Of a stretch of DNA of 64,000 bases, positions 10,565 to 20,042 are shown one piece after another. Source of the stretch: Entomortierella parvispora (taxonomy: Eukaryota > Mortierellomycota > Mortierellomycetes > Mortierellales > Mortierellaceae); contig OY752149.1 in NCBI GenBank assembly GCA_963573315.1, positions 868,001-932,000 of the forward strand. Direction: 5' to 3'. Position 1 is the stretch's first letter, and each line of letters begins with the position of its first letter. The notes beneath the pieces were generated by a model, which had not been told where the DNA came from, did no database searches, and was given only the letters and a program-made list of their open reading frames with translations. A program made the position numbers and the translations under genes.

Positions 10565-11220
10565 CCAACCCAAAAGACGCCGGCCACAAAGGTGGAGCAT
10601 CTGATGGAAAGGCAAACGCGTCCGAGACTGCGCCATTAACTCTTACTGCTGCCGCAGATAAAGGAAAGGGCGTGGCTGATCAGAGAAAGGAACAGTCTGA
10701 GGTACCTCAAAAGAGATCCAAGACGACGGAGAAAGATTCCAGTGCTGCTAAGGAGCAGGCTGTGAACTCTCCTCCCAAACTTGATCAGGACCAATCCAGG
10801 TCACAGGAGGGCTCTGGAAGTGCTGCTGGTGTACAGACTCCAGGCTCCGCCTTGACCCAAGGATCTGGTCACTCCCAGCAAGGGACCCATACCTCACAAG
10901 AGGACAAATCCTCCGGACAAGGCACGTCCGAAAACCTCGATGACCAACAAGCCGAGGACGGGGATGGTGATTGGGAAATGTACGAATACACCGACGAACA
11001 AATGATGGAGATGCAAAACCCTGACACCAGCCAGGAACGACGCGATGTGATCATGGAGATGGCACGGACCAAATCCAAACTAGGCGCCGCCAAGGCCGCT
11101 CAGTCGGGCAAGGGCAAGCACGCGGTTGCCCATGCCGCAAAGATTGATAAGATGCTTGACGGCAGCACCTCGCGGCCCTCCCTCGCGGCCCGACTCCACC
11201 AGAAGAACAAAAAAGTGTAG
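10555..11220 (+). CDS. Retroelement ORF1 (hydrophilic, 221 aa), start codon inside tRNA target
   Basis: The ATG at 10555-10557 is part of the tRNA-Ala D-arm (AAATGGTAGAGC), so the first codons are donated by the target duplication. The protein is charged and low in complexity, rich in Gln, Ser, Asp and Lys, with an acidic patch (AEDGDGDWEMYEYTDEQMMEM) and a basic C-terminus (ARLHQKNKKV). No zinc knuckle or RRM is evident. Position before an endonuclease ORF argues for a LINE ORF1-type nucleic-acid-binding protein; that role is inferred. A downstream in-frame ATG could also serve. Confidence 0.6.
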   Translation: MVEPNPKDAGHKGGASDGKANASETAPLTLTAAADKGKGVADQRKEQSEVPQKRSKTTEKDSSAAKEQAVNSPPKLDQDQSRSQEGSGSAAGVQTPGSALTQGSGHSQQGTHTSQEDKSSGQGTSENLDDQQAEDGDGDWEMYEYTDEQMMEMQNPDTSQERRDVIMEMARTKSKLGAAKAAQSGKGKHAVAHAAKIDKMLDGSTSRPSLAARLHQKNKKV

Positions 11221-11334
11221 ATGAGGAAGAGAGTGGGCCGGGGATCCCTCACGCCTGGATCTTCCGATCCTGGCCTCACATCCCTTTGAGCGCCCACTCT
11301 CACCAGTGACACAACTCCCTCAATTCCTTTTACC

Positions 11335-11772
11335 ATGTTTGAGTACAAGAATTTGAAAGTTTTGACCCTCAACGTCAGTTCGCTCAGCAAGCCGGAAAAG
11401 AGGTCGGATCTATTTCGATGGCTTCGCACTTCCTCTGGTGCTGATCTAATTGCTCTACAAGAAATCTACGGCTACTACGAAAACACGGGTATCACAGAAC
11501 CGATGAAGAAACTCTGGACTCAAGAATGGGGTAAACCTTGCCTTTTTTCCAAGTACTGCGCGGTCCTTGTCAACAACACCCGACTATCCCTACACAATAA
11601 TTACTTCCACAACACCGGGCGGATCATATCGACTGATGTGGCTCTGGACGGCTTGGTTAACAAGACTGTCCGATTCATCAACATTCTTGTACTCCTCCCT
11701 CTCTCATCCATGTTCCACAACATGCCATCCCATTGGTCCTACTGCGAAAATGCTTTTCACGCATTTCTTTGA
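11335..11772 (+). pseudogene. LINE ORF2 N-terminus: AP endonuclease fragment
   Basis: Begins MFEYKNLKVLTLNVSSLSKP and continues DLIALQEIYG and GRIISTDVALDG. These match the first endonuclease motifs (the Asn of LTLNV, the catalytic Glu of LQE, and the strand before F-I-N-I). The family pattern is lost at about 11690, where FINI should be followed by Y-A-P; instead the frame runs 28 unrelated codons to a stop at 11772. The catalytic His/Asp half, the reverse transcriptase and RNase H are missing. Confidence 0.75.
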
Positions 11773-11840
11773 TGTCATCCTCCTCATCGATTGGTCCGAT
11801 TGTGTTCTGAACACAATCACGCCATTCATGCATGATGGGG

Positions 11841-11846
11841 TATAAA
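11841..11846 (+). promoter_or_regulatory. TATA-like box before the second element ORF
   Basis: TATAAA 118 bp upstream of the 11964 ATG, in a pyrimidine-rich leader that ends with a 22-A run (11941-11962). Possible internal promoter; sequence motif only. Confidence 0.35.
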
Positions 11847-11963
11847 TGCTCAATGGACATTGGCCATGCCAACCACACACCTTCGCTTCCCATTCACCAT
11901 CCTTAAGCTCTCTTCTCCCCATTCCATTCCATTCTCCTGGAAAAAAAAAAAAAAAAAAAAAAC

Positions 11964-12839
11964 ATGAGGACCAAGACGCCAAAGGACACACCCGCCCCAG
12001 TACGGAGACAGAACACCTCTATCAAAGGAGTCTCTCAATTCCCCGTACGAACCCAGGAGTTCGCCACCCTCTTTGGTGGTATCAACTTAGTTCCCTCCCC
12101 CCCAGCATCATCAATCTCGGACCCCGACCCCTCCCTCTATTACTCTCCCATCCAGGATGACGAGGAACCTGCGGATGACACCTTCGAGGACGAGGGTATA
12201 GTCCACCAGACCCAGTCGCCAGTGGTTGAACAAGAGGAGGAGGAGATCGAACAGATGTCTAAAGAACAGCTGGACTTCCTTCTCCAGCAGGAAACTCAAC
12301 CCCTCCGAGAACCAACCCCCGAAACTGCACCGTCGTCTCAGACGACAGAACCCTCGACTCTCCGACGGGAAAACATCATCCCCCTCTCGGACTCGACACC
12401 TGCAGCTACGGCCCCCACCCCTCCCCCACAGACCTCTTCCTCCGTTCCCGAGCACGCAACTCTGGAGCGAATCCCAGAACACCGTCTCGAAGGACCCTTC
12501 TCCACCTTGGTCGATCAGCGATCCGTTGATCTTCTCAGGGCCCTCACCACGACCACCCACGAACGCCAAGTGGTGCTACAGTCCATCCTCAATGAAAGTG
12601 ACAGGAGAATCTTGCGACATGACCCGAGCATCGGAACTCTCCCCAATCCCGATCTTGAGCGCATCGAACAAATTCGCCTGGAACATGAGGACCTGTCGTA
12701 CCAACTCCCATATCTTGTCCACTGCCTGTTCGCTCCTGTGAATCACAGAGCAAGGACGAGCAAGTCCATTCGACCCAAGCCTTACGACCGAACAGGATCG
12801 CCTCTGCCCAAAAAGGACCGAGACCAATCCTGCAACTAA
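11964..12839 (+). CDS. Unrecognised ORF in tRNA-targeted element (291 aa)
   Basis: Open reading frame starting directly after a 22-A run. The protein is Pro/Glu/Thr-rich at its N-terminal half, with an acidic coil (VVEQEEEEIEQMSKEQLDFLLQQE), and becomes more structured toward the C-terminus (LVDQRSVDLLRALTTTTHERQVVLQSIL, LERIEQIRLEHEDLSYQLPYLVHCLF). No catalytic or zinc motif is seen. It may be the ORF1 of a second related element or a captured gene. It keeps a clean frame although the neighbouring endonuclease is broken, which suggests selection or recent arrival. Confidence 0.5.
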   Translation: MRTKTPKDTPAPVRRQNTSIKGVSQFPVRTQEFATLFGGINLVPSPPASSISDPDPSLYYSPIQDDEEPADDTFEDEGIVHQTQSPVVEQEEEEIEQMSKEQLDFLLQQETQPLREPTPETAPSSQTTEPSTLRRENIIPLSDSTPAATAPTPPPQTSSSVPEHATLERIPEHRLEGPFSTLVDQRSVDLLRALTTTTHERQVVLQSILNESDRRILRHDPSIGTLPNPDLERIEQIRLEHEDLSYQLPYLVHCLFAPVNHRARTSKSIRPKPYDRTGSPLPKKDRDQSCN

Positions 12840-13661
12840 TTGTGGCTCCCCTACTCTCATACTCATACCCCTCTATTCGAATGATCGCAGCTTTCAAGTA
12901 ACGCGCTTTTGCCAACCGGTGCCCGACAGGCGATTGACCTTAAAAACAGCGTCTTGCACATTTTTTTCGCACTGTTTTTTTTTTTTTTATTCAACAGTGA
13001 TCTTCTACAACGAGCCACAAGAGGGTCGGATTAATTTTAATCTTCCCAGCCACTGTAACCTGCTATAGTCCCGTGAGTCGACGTTGTACACGCTGTAACA
13101 TCCATCTCGACGCCCCGACCGATCCGTTGGCAGACTCGTCGCCTGCAAATTCAGACCGAGACCTCCTCGAATAACCGACTTCCACCACCAGGAACACCTT
13201 TCTTGACGGCCATTGAGGGGGCCTCGGAGGGTGTCTTGAGAAAATTTCTTGTTCGATGTCCGACCGCTCTCACAGAGCACCTGTAAATGGGCGGATAGCT
13301 GTTTCCAGCCTAATAGCAACCTCGTATACTTAACACTTTGACTCAGTGCCCCCTGGTAGCTAATCCCAATTGTTAGGATAAATATCAGCAACGAGCTGTA
13401 GGTAGTGATACGGACTACCGCCTCCAATTCGGGAGGCTAGCGCAACATCGAGGACGCACCAAGCTGAGATCGAACCCACGACCTCACAGCACTGTCTCTG
13501 GAAGCTTTATTTGCTACGCTAAAACGCACTAGGCGCCTTAGACCGAAGTAGCAAAAGGGCTCGCCCGCCCACCTAGTTTAGTTCATATTTCCCGTAGGCC
13601 CGGAGATCGAAAACGCATGATAGACCCGGACCACGAATAAAGCACCTTCACCTTCGGGGAA
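12840..13661 (+). other. Non-coding 3' region of tRNA-targeted element
   Basis: Contains a poly(T) run near 12978, a reverse-strand tRNA-like segment (13453-13553), AATAAA at about 13636 and a short hairpin abutting the tRNA. No ORF with recognisable content. Confidence 0.5.
13453..13553 (-). other. tRNA-Leu/Ser-like degenerate sequence (possible SINE head)
   Basis: Read on the minus strand, TCGGTCTAAGGCGCC resembles the A-box/D-arm of a type-II tRNA. About 55 nt later GTGGGTTCGATCTC is a good B-box. A long arm-like segment lies between. The 3' end GGTGCGTC has no matching 5' acceptor strand and the T-stem pairs poorly, so a working tRNA is unlikely. Fits a tRNA-derived SINE or a relic tRNA. 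Confidence 0.35.
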
Positions 13662-13734
13662 GGGGATCTAGCTCAAATGGTAGAGCGCTCGCTTAGCATG
13701 CGAGAGGCACTGGGATCGATGCCCAGGTTCTCCA
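13662..13734 (+). tRNA. tRNA-Ala (anticodon AGC)
   Basis: 73-nt cloverleaf: acceptor GGGGATC/GTTCTCC, discriminator A. D-arm GCTCAAATGGTAGAGC, anticodon stem CTCGC/GCGAG around TTAGCAT, T-arm CTGGG/CCCAG with loop ATCGATG as in plant tRNA-Ala. G3 faces U70, the G3-U70 pair that is the universal alanine identity element. Position 6-67 is a U-U mismatch. A- and B-boxes are intact and a T8 terminator follows, so it should be transcribed. Its first 25 bases double as the right target duplication of the upstream element. Confidence 0.93.
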
Positions 13735-13737
13735 ATA

Positions 13738-13745
13738 TTTTTTTT
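13738..13745 (+). terminator. RNA polymerase III terminator
   Basis: Run of eight T starting four bases after the tRNA-Ala discriminator base. Confidence 0.85.
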
Positions 13746-14074
13746 GTCCTTTGCTCGCATTTAATCTAACCGTCGACCCTGGTCGATGGTTAGTTTTCCG
13801 CCGACCATGGGGGACTTTCCTTTTTGGGTCGCTTATCTGTCGACCGCACCTGGCTTCGTTACTCTTGTGAGGACGAAAAAGACAGGCATCACCAACGCGT
13901 TGTGGACGCGCTAATTTGACCAATCCTAAAAAAATCGAGTTCGACGGAATAGCTAGTGCACTGCTGGTGATGTCGACCAATACTGTAATACGTAATACCC
14001 GTGGATATGACACGCTCGAACGTGTCGCGAGCAACTAGTTGGGACATGTCTATTTGTCGGTCGTAGCTCTCAAC

Positions 14075-14136
14075 TGCTCTTATTTGTTGGCCCATCTCCC
14101 TTATCTGTCGGTCGCTCTATTTAACTTGACTGCACC
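14075..14136 (+). repeat. Left inverted repeat arm
   Basis: 62 bp, 94% identical to the reverse complement of 15366-15427; starts TGCTCTTATTTGT and ends ACTGCACC. Confidence 0.85.
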
Positions 14137-14325
14137 AGATTTCCCCCAATCTCAAGCGCACCTCGTCTAGTGTGATCATGACGTCCACCTTGGTCCAAGT
14201 GTAATCATCTTAATCTCTGAACAAAGTGGTGCTTCCATAATGTAGTCTCCTCACCCCCATCGTTTACATCTAGGTCGTTCATTCCCATCCTCTCACGAAC
14301 TTTCACGAAACAGCAGAGTAACGTT

Positions 14326-14355
14326 GGTTTTGGTTTTGGTTTTGGTTTTGGTTTT
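14326..14355. repeat. (GGTTTT)5 tandem repeat
   Basis: Five perfect hexamers followed by T-rich sequence, inside the inverted-repeat element. Confidence 0.9.
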
Positions 14356-15365
14356 GTTTTATTTTTTTAAAAAGTTGACTTCACACTCGTGTCTCCTTCT
14401 CCAATTGTCCACCAGGGTCAAGACCCTGGTTGAAGTGCAAAGATGACTCTGGAGATATTGTTGCTTCACAGTCTTCACGCTCTCACTGTATGATACTTCC
14501 TGTCAATCATGACCACCCAGGACGCTTTACGCTCAAACAGCAAAGCATTTTTTTTTTTTTTTTTAAAAGTCTCCTCCCTTTATCGGAACACTGGTCTCTT
14601 TGCTCCTTTCCAACTGTCCACCACTTGAAGACTGCTCGTTGCTGGGGGTCGTCCCAGTACTTCTTGGAGGCCATGAACAATTCTTGCTAGATTTTCCCTT
14701 AGGCAGCAAAACTATCGGGTCCCTGGCAACCTAGAGGCCCGTCATTTCTCCAATCGCTAACTTTCTTCATAAAAATGAAGCAGATGACTGCCCTACAAGA
14801 GACGCAACATCAAAACAACATCCTTCGGTGATAGACTACAATTGCTCGTCTCATTTTCAGACGTTTCTGATCTACACTCGCCAATATTCGACTACTGTAG
14901 TAAGTAGAGTGGTGAAAAGCATCAATTTTGGTAACTTGGTCATCTTTCATGTTTATCCTTGTCCCATTCTTCTTGATTTCGATGAAATATCTCGAATGAG
15001 TCGATAGGGAATTGAAAACTACAATTGTTCATGAAGTTTGGAAGAAGTTCGACGAAAAGTCATTCCTGATTGACTCTTTTTGTTTTTTGTAAAAATAGCA
15101 CCTTCAAAATCCTGACAACAATCACATCCGTAGATTACCGAGCTTTTTGTTAATTCCAGACAAAGCCACTTTTCAAATTCATCCAAAACGGCTGGCTCTT
15201 GCTGAGAATCTTGTAGATAGAACAATACACGTCCCCAGTTACTTTGGTGCCAATTGCGTTTGATGCCAGCGACTTTTACTGTACACATCTTTTCAACCAT
15301 GATCTCAAAAGCAATTCTGTGAGCGTGTAGGAAAATTTGGTGACGGGTAGCGTACGCTTGGTGGC

Positions 15366-15427
15366 GGTGCAGTTAAGTTAAATAGAGCGACGGACAGATA
15401 AGGGAGACGGGCCGACAAATAAGAGCA
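15366..15427 (-). repeat. Right inverted repeat arm
   Basis: Reverse-complement partner of 14075-14136. Outside it lies another GACTGACAAATAAG motif copy. Confidence 0.85.
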
Positions 15428-15754
15428 ATCGACTGACAAATAAGAACTGTTTGCAAGAAACTAGTTGCGATTAGTTTGTGCTCAGTTTTCACCAGTTGCT
15501 TGTGCGACAATGGTGTCACAGCTGTCTGTCTCAAAACGTGCGGTCATTTCACGCGCGCGGAACGAAAGCCAAACCTTCCCACGTTCAAAAACGAAAGCCA
15601 GCGGCAGAAGAGGTAGGTATTGAAGGTGATAGGTGGACGATTATTATTATTATTATTATATTATTATGATAGTACAAGGTAGATGGAGTGAAGGTGTAAC
15701 AAGGAGCGTAGTTCAAGCGGTCGGTAGCGGATCTATCTTTCTTATCCTCCCCGT

Positions 15755-17047
15755 TCAAAGCACGAGCTCCGTGTTGAAAACCCTAAAGAAACGACCATGC
15801 ATAAAAAAATAGCGAAGGGATGGATGTCAGTAAAGAGAAAATCCAGAGCAGTACCACAACATCAACCACGAGGGGGGGTGAAGATATGACATACTTGTCC
15901 CAGATCTTAGAGGTGATACCATATCCGCCCTGGAAGTTCTTGTAATGATGAGCAAGATGGTAAGTCTTCATCTCCTTGAAGTGAGCTAAAGGTTGGTTGC
16001 TGTGGTGCAAAAAGTAGTGGGTCATGTCGTAGAGAACATAGCCAAGGAAGGCTCCTGCCATGACCGCGTAGGCTTGACTGTCTGCAAAGATGGAGTGACC
16101 CAGTGCGTTCAAAGGAAGGGCGAGAGCAACGGCCAGAGCTGGGGGCATGACCAACCGCAATCTAGATGCAAGGGTGGAAGAGAACAACGTTTTAGCAAAA
16201 AAAAAAAAAAAAAAAGAGGTGGCGCCACAAAACAGAACCACAGAGAAGCAAACTTTAAGCCATTGAAAAGGGGTTCTTCGTACCTGTCCATTGGAAGATA
16301 GTGGTGAATGCCATGCAGCAAAAAGTGAATGGTGAGCCAGGCAGTCGAGTCCGGCAAGAGATCATCCAGATGAAACAAAAACCGGTGGATCACATATTCC
16401 GCAAGGGTCCAGAGAGCCATTCCGCTCAAAAAGTAGACAGTGATCTGATCGGCCGACAGGCCTGTCTCCAGACTCCTCTTGACGTTGTAGGCAATGATGG
16501 GCAACCATAAGATCGGAATCATGTACCAAGGAGTCTTGGTAAAGACCTCCAGGTAAGGTGCGCCAAAGATCTGAGCTGGCCTCGACAAATGACGGGGAAT
16601 GTGGACTTGTTCCAGATAGAAAGTTTTTGAGAAGTCGCTGTTCCAGAGCTGCCAGAGCAAAGGTTTGGAGAGATCCAGGAACTTTGTCTTCTTATCAACA
16701 GCCAAGTCTGTAGGCTTGAGGTAATCCTCATTGTCGTCACTGTTCTGGACAGACTTGATGGTCGTTCGTTGCTTCAGTCCTGAGGAGGCAGAGGACGAAG
16801 ATGAGGTATCAAGGGTCCCAATTCGAAAATCTTCCATCATCTCGTAGGCTCCTTCGGAATGTGTGTGGGAGAGCTCGTCCTTCATGAGATCGGTGATGTC
16901 CTGTCCTGCATGGTCGAGGATGTATTCCTCTCCGCCTGGATGGTCCTGGACAAACGAGGTCATGTCAAAGACGCTGTCGTTGTGGATTACCCAGCAAGAG
17001 TCTGCTGAGTTATGGGCTTGGATCTGAGCGCTGGTGAACGTAGCCAT
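15755..17047 (-). CDS. Fatty acid 2-hydroxylase (Scs7/FA2H family)
   Basis: ER di-iron enzyme that 2-hydroxylates the very-long-chain acyl group of ceramide. Exons 17047-16284, 16161-15895 and a 28-nt last exon 15782-15755 give 352 residues (yeast Scs7 384, human FA2H 372). Residues 5-80 are a cytochrome b5 domain with heme ligands in DHPGGEEY (His36) and about His63. The membrane domain carries the histidine clusters EYVIHRFLFH, HFLLHGIHHYLPMDR, THYFLHH and YHLAHHYKN. The tiny last exon encodes VFNTELVL and completes the family ending. It is divergent from the SYLF/SH3 gene. It works downstream of VLCFA elongation, to which the TECR gene in this window also contributes. Confidence 0.95.
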
Positions 17048-17952
17048 TGCGGTGTCGGATCCAGGGTATTTTTCTTGAGAGTGGGTGATACGGGAGAGGA
17101 AGAGAGGGAGGAAGGCAATGAGGAGAAAAGAAGAGAGGAAAAGAGGACAGAAAAGAGGAAAAGAGAGAGGGGAAAAAAAGAGCAAGAGAGATGATACTTT
17201 CCGATCTGCTGAGAAATAGAAACGGAGAGAGGAGAAAAAGGGACCAAGAAAAGAAAGGCCAGTCACTTCGTGCCTTGCTGGGCTTTCGTTTTCCCGAGGA
17301 TGACATCGTTGATGCGCTGGGTCTGAATGTCTGAATGGCCAGGACTACTGTCACTGTATCTGACACCGCGGAAGCCTGCTTGCTGCGTGCTGGCATGGTG
17401 CGGGTGAAGAGGTGACACCGCTGGCACCACTGGCACCGCTGACACCTGCAAGATTGTTCTCTGATGGCATTACTGGACATGTTCTTCATTAACTGCGCTG
17501 GGAGGAAATAACGCGTGCTCAAGATCATGGTTTTGTGTGTACGAACAGAAGCAAGAGAGGGAGAGAGGAGGCAGCACCACAACTCCAAAAAGAATAAAAA
17601 GAATGAAAAACAGCGCACATGTTGAAAGAAGCAAGCGAAGGAGAGAGAGAGGAAAAAAAAAGACGGCTGTTGCACCTTGCAGCCACCATGTCTTTGTCTC
17701 TTGGCACAGCCAGAGTCGACTTTTTTTTTCTTCTCTCTCTTCCTTTCTGTCCTCACCTTTCCCTTCTTCCTTTCTTTCTTCACTCACTCACTCAATCACT
17801 TCCTCACTCACTCACTCAACGCACACGCACACACACATCCACACGCACATCCACACATTCACCTCCTCCTCCCTCCCTCCATTCTCCCTCCATTCCCTTG
17901 TTGCCCACCATACACTTACAAACACGCTTCATAACTTTGACACCTGCACAAT
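17048..17952. other. Divergent promoter region FA2H / Lsb3-like gene
   Basis: 905 bp. GA-rich on the FA2H side and CT-rich with CACT and CACA repeats (about 17780-17870) on the other; typical core-promoter pyrimidine tracts. Overlapping low-complexity ORFs here are composition artefacts. Confidence 0.6.
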
Positions 17953-19831
17953 ATGAGTTCTATCAAGAGCAGCATGAAGATGAACAGTCCTCTTCCAAAG
18001 GACCTTGCTGGTATGGGGGCTTTTTTTGTCTACGACCTTGTCACGACGAGTTCACTAGCTAACCTTGACCCGCTACCCCATTAGGTGAATGCAAGCGCGC
18101 CTCCAAGATTCTCAACTCTTTTATCGGTAGGTGACTTTTCCTGTTCTTCTTCGGTCTTGGCTCACACAGCAAGGATGATCGATGCAAGGGGGGAGTCGTA
18201 TTCCATCGGGAAAAGCGGAGGAATCCAACAGTAGCAACAGCAGTTATCCCACCAAGGAGGCGACTCGAGAAGGAGCACTACGTCAGTATCAGAGTATCGG
18301 GAAAAAAAATGACGATCAGCAGCGTGGCGATGACGAACAAACCTTTTCTCTCTCTCTCTTTTTTCGACTGTTCAAGCCAGACACAGAGCGGGAAAGAAGA
18401 CTCCAAAAAACCTGAATTCAGTGCACAAGGATTGAGTGCACGGGAGTACACAACATGTCATCGGGAACTTGTGCCGACTTTTGGACTTCCTTTTTCGTTT
18501 GGAGCGCCGCATTGTTCTCGACCCTTGAACGGCAAACTTAACTAACAGACCCAACTCCACCCGAATGTTATCCCTACTCCTTCCCCTGTAGATCCTATTG
18601 CCGCCAAAGGCGTTGACAACATCATCCCATCTGATATTCTCTCCAAGGCTCAGGGTCTTGCTATTTTTACAGTCGTGAAGGCTGGATTCCTCTTTTCTGG
18701 AAGAGCAGGCTCAGGCATTGTGGTCGCACGTCTCGACGATGGCACTTGGTCTGCACCGTCTGCTATTGGAACTGGTGGCATGGGCTTTGGAGGACAAATT
18801 GGAGCAGAGATTACTGACTTTGTTGTTGTGCTCAACAACCACATGGCGGTCAAGTCCTTTGCCTCGGGAGGAAACGTCACCCTCGGAGGCAACCTGTCTG
18901 GTAAGGATTCTATTTTTCTCTCAATGTCATCTCTCGACAGGCAGTACGTCGGCCTTTTTTCATTCTTTTATCGCATGAAATTAATTCGTCTGGTGGGATT
19001 CTGTTTGTTCGATCTTTAGTCGCCGCTGGACCTATTGGCAGAACTGCAGAAGCTGGAGGTTCCGCCAATTTGAAAAGTGTTGCTGCCATCTATAGTTACA
19101 GCAAATCCAAGGGTCTCTTTGCAGGTGTTTCGATCGAGGGATCCGTGATTATAGAGCGCAAGGACGCCAATGAGGCATTCTACCGCCAAAAAGTATCTGC
19201 CGCCCAGCTTCTCTCTGGCGCCATTACTCCTCCACCTCAGGCTGATATCTTGTACAGGGCCTTGAACTCTAAAGCCTCGGGCGGTGGAGTCTACGGTATC
19301 AACCGCGGTGCAGGTTCTGGCTCATTTGGCAACGATTATGAGGATCACAGTTCTTCCACTGTGGGACGGAGTGCAAGCACTGTGAGTGCTGGACGTTATG
19401 GGGGTGGAGGCTATGCCAGTCGTGCAGCCACAAATGCCACGACGGTAGTGAACAGCAGCCGGGATTACCACAGCGAAGACAAGGCACGGGAAGCAGAAAG
19501 CGACGCCCTTCCTCGATACACGCCATCAGCTGCCGCTGCACGTAAGCCTGTGATTGGAGCAGGTCGTGTCTCGACCGATAACAGCGGATACCCAGCTTCG
19601 ACCAACCACAACATTGCCAACTCGACTGGACCAAGGGTGCCTCCAAGGATCGGAGCCAAGCCTGAAGTGGTAACGGCTCTGTATGATTTTGCAGGCGAGC
19701 AAGCGACGGATCTGTCGTTCAAGAAGGGCGATGTGATTACAGTGGTAAAGAAGACGGAAAGCCGCGATGACTGGTGGACAGGCCGTATTGGGGCGAAGGA
19801 GGGCTCGTTCCCAGCAAACTACACCCAGTGA
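17953..19831 (+). CDS. SYLF-SH3 actin-patch protein (Lsb3/Ysc84, SH3YL1 family)
   Basis: Exons 17953-18010, 18085-18126, 18592-18900 and 19020-19831 yield 406 residues. The SYLF domain fills the first ~215 residues: SMKMNSPLPKDLAGECKRASKIL, DIIPSDILSKAQGLAIFTVVKAGF-type blocks, GTGGMGFGGQIGAEITDFVVVLN, and SKSKGLFAGVSIEGSVI with the phosphoinositide/actin-binding features of the family. A Ser/Gly-rich linker leads to a C-terminal SH3 domain (VTALYDFAGEQATDLSFKKGD ... DDWWTGRIGAKEGSFPANYTQ). Family role: cortical actin patches and endocytosis through binding of Las17/WASP-like partners. The first exon is short, but its frame and the conserved DLAGECKRASKIL join support the start. Confidence 0.94.
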
Positions 19832-20042
19832 GAGTCCAATAAATATCGCCACGTGACTTTTCGAAGAAACAGTGCCCTGCATTGCATGGTCTTCCAGCTT
19901 TCATTGTTTTTCTTTCCTTCTCTTTCTCTCTCTCTCTCTCTCTCCACCCCACTTGACCCAAAGGACTAGCCGCACAAGGATACCCAAGAGCCCAAAAAAA
20001 AAGAGACACCATCCAGCAGACCAACCCATTTCTCTTTTCGAA

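Larger units (their letters stand above)
10540..13686 (+). mobile_element. Retroelement inserted in tRNA-Ala(AGC) gene, 25-bp target duplication, composite/defective
   Basis: Insert body 10565-13661 lies between two identical 25-bp copies of the tRNA 5' end. The right copy continues into a complete tRNA, so insertion regenerated the gene. The element carries, on the plus strand: a hydrophilic ORF1 (10555-11220), the start of an apurinic-endonuclease ORF2 (11335-~11690) and then, after an abrupt loss of homology, a TATA-like site, a 22-A run and a second hydrophilic ORF (11964-12839). A non-coding 3' region follows, with AATAAA near 13636 and a CCTTC/GAAGG hairpin just before the right target copy. 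There is no poly(A) at the 3' junction and no reverse transcriptase, so it looks like a non-autonomous derivative of a tRNA-Ala-specific non-LTR element. Confidence 0.75.
14030..15470. mobile_element. Inverted-repeat element, probably a non-autonomous DNA transposon
   Basis: Segment 14075-14136 is repeated in inverse orientation at 15366-15427 with 4 mismatches in 62 bp. Weaker similarity, including GCAACTAGTT, extends both arms outward to about 14030 and 15470. The arms contain repeated subterminal motifs of the form CTTATYTGTCGGTC (also at 13830), typical of transposase-binding sites. The 1.2-kb interior has no transposase; a 93-codon minus-strand ORF (15300-15019) is unrecognised. A GGTTTT pentamer and poly(T) lie inside. 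Exact termini and target duplication not resolved. Confidence 0.65.

Noticed and set aside
14319-14356. GGTTTT repeats as a telomere remnant
   Set aside because: Only five units, flanked by transposon sequence, and not the usual fungal TTAGGG type.
15702-15772. tRNA-like string on the plus strand (GCGTAGTTCAAGCGGTCGGTAGCG ... GTTCAAA)
   Set aside because: Acceptor bases partly pair, but T- and anticodon arms do not, and the region overlaps the last exon of the fatty acid hydroxylase.
18127-18591. Long intron 2 of the SYLF/SH3 gene as snoRNA host
   Set aside because: CGATGACGA and CTGA occur 85 nt apart, but box C is imperfect and no terminal stem is possible.
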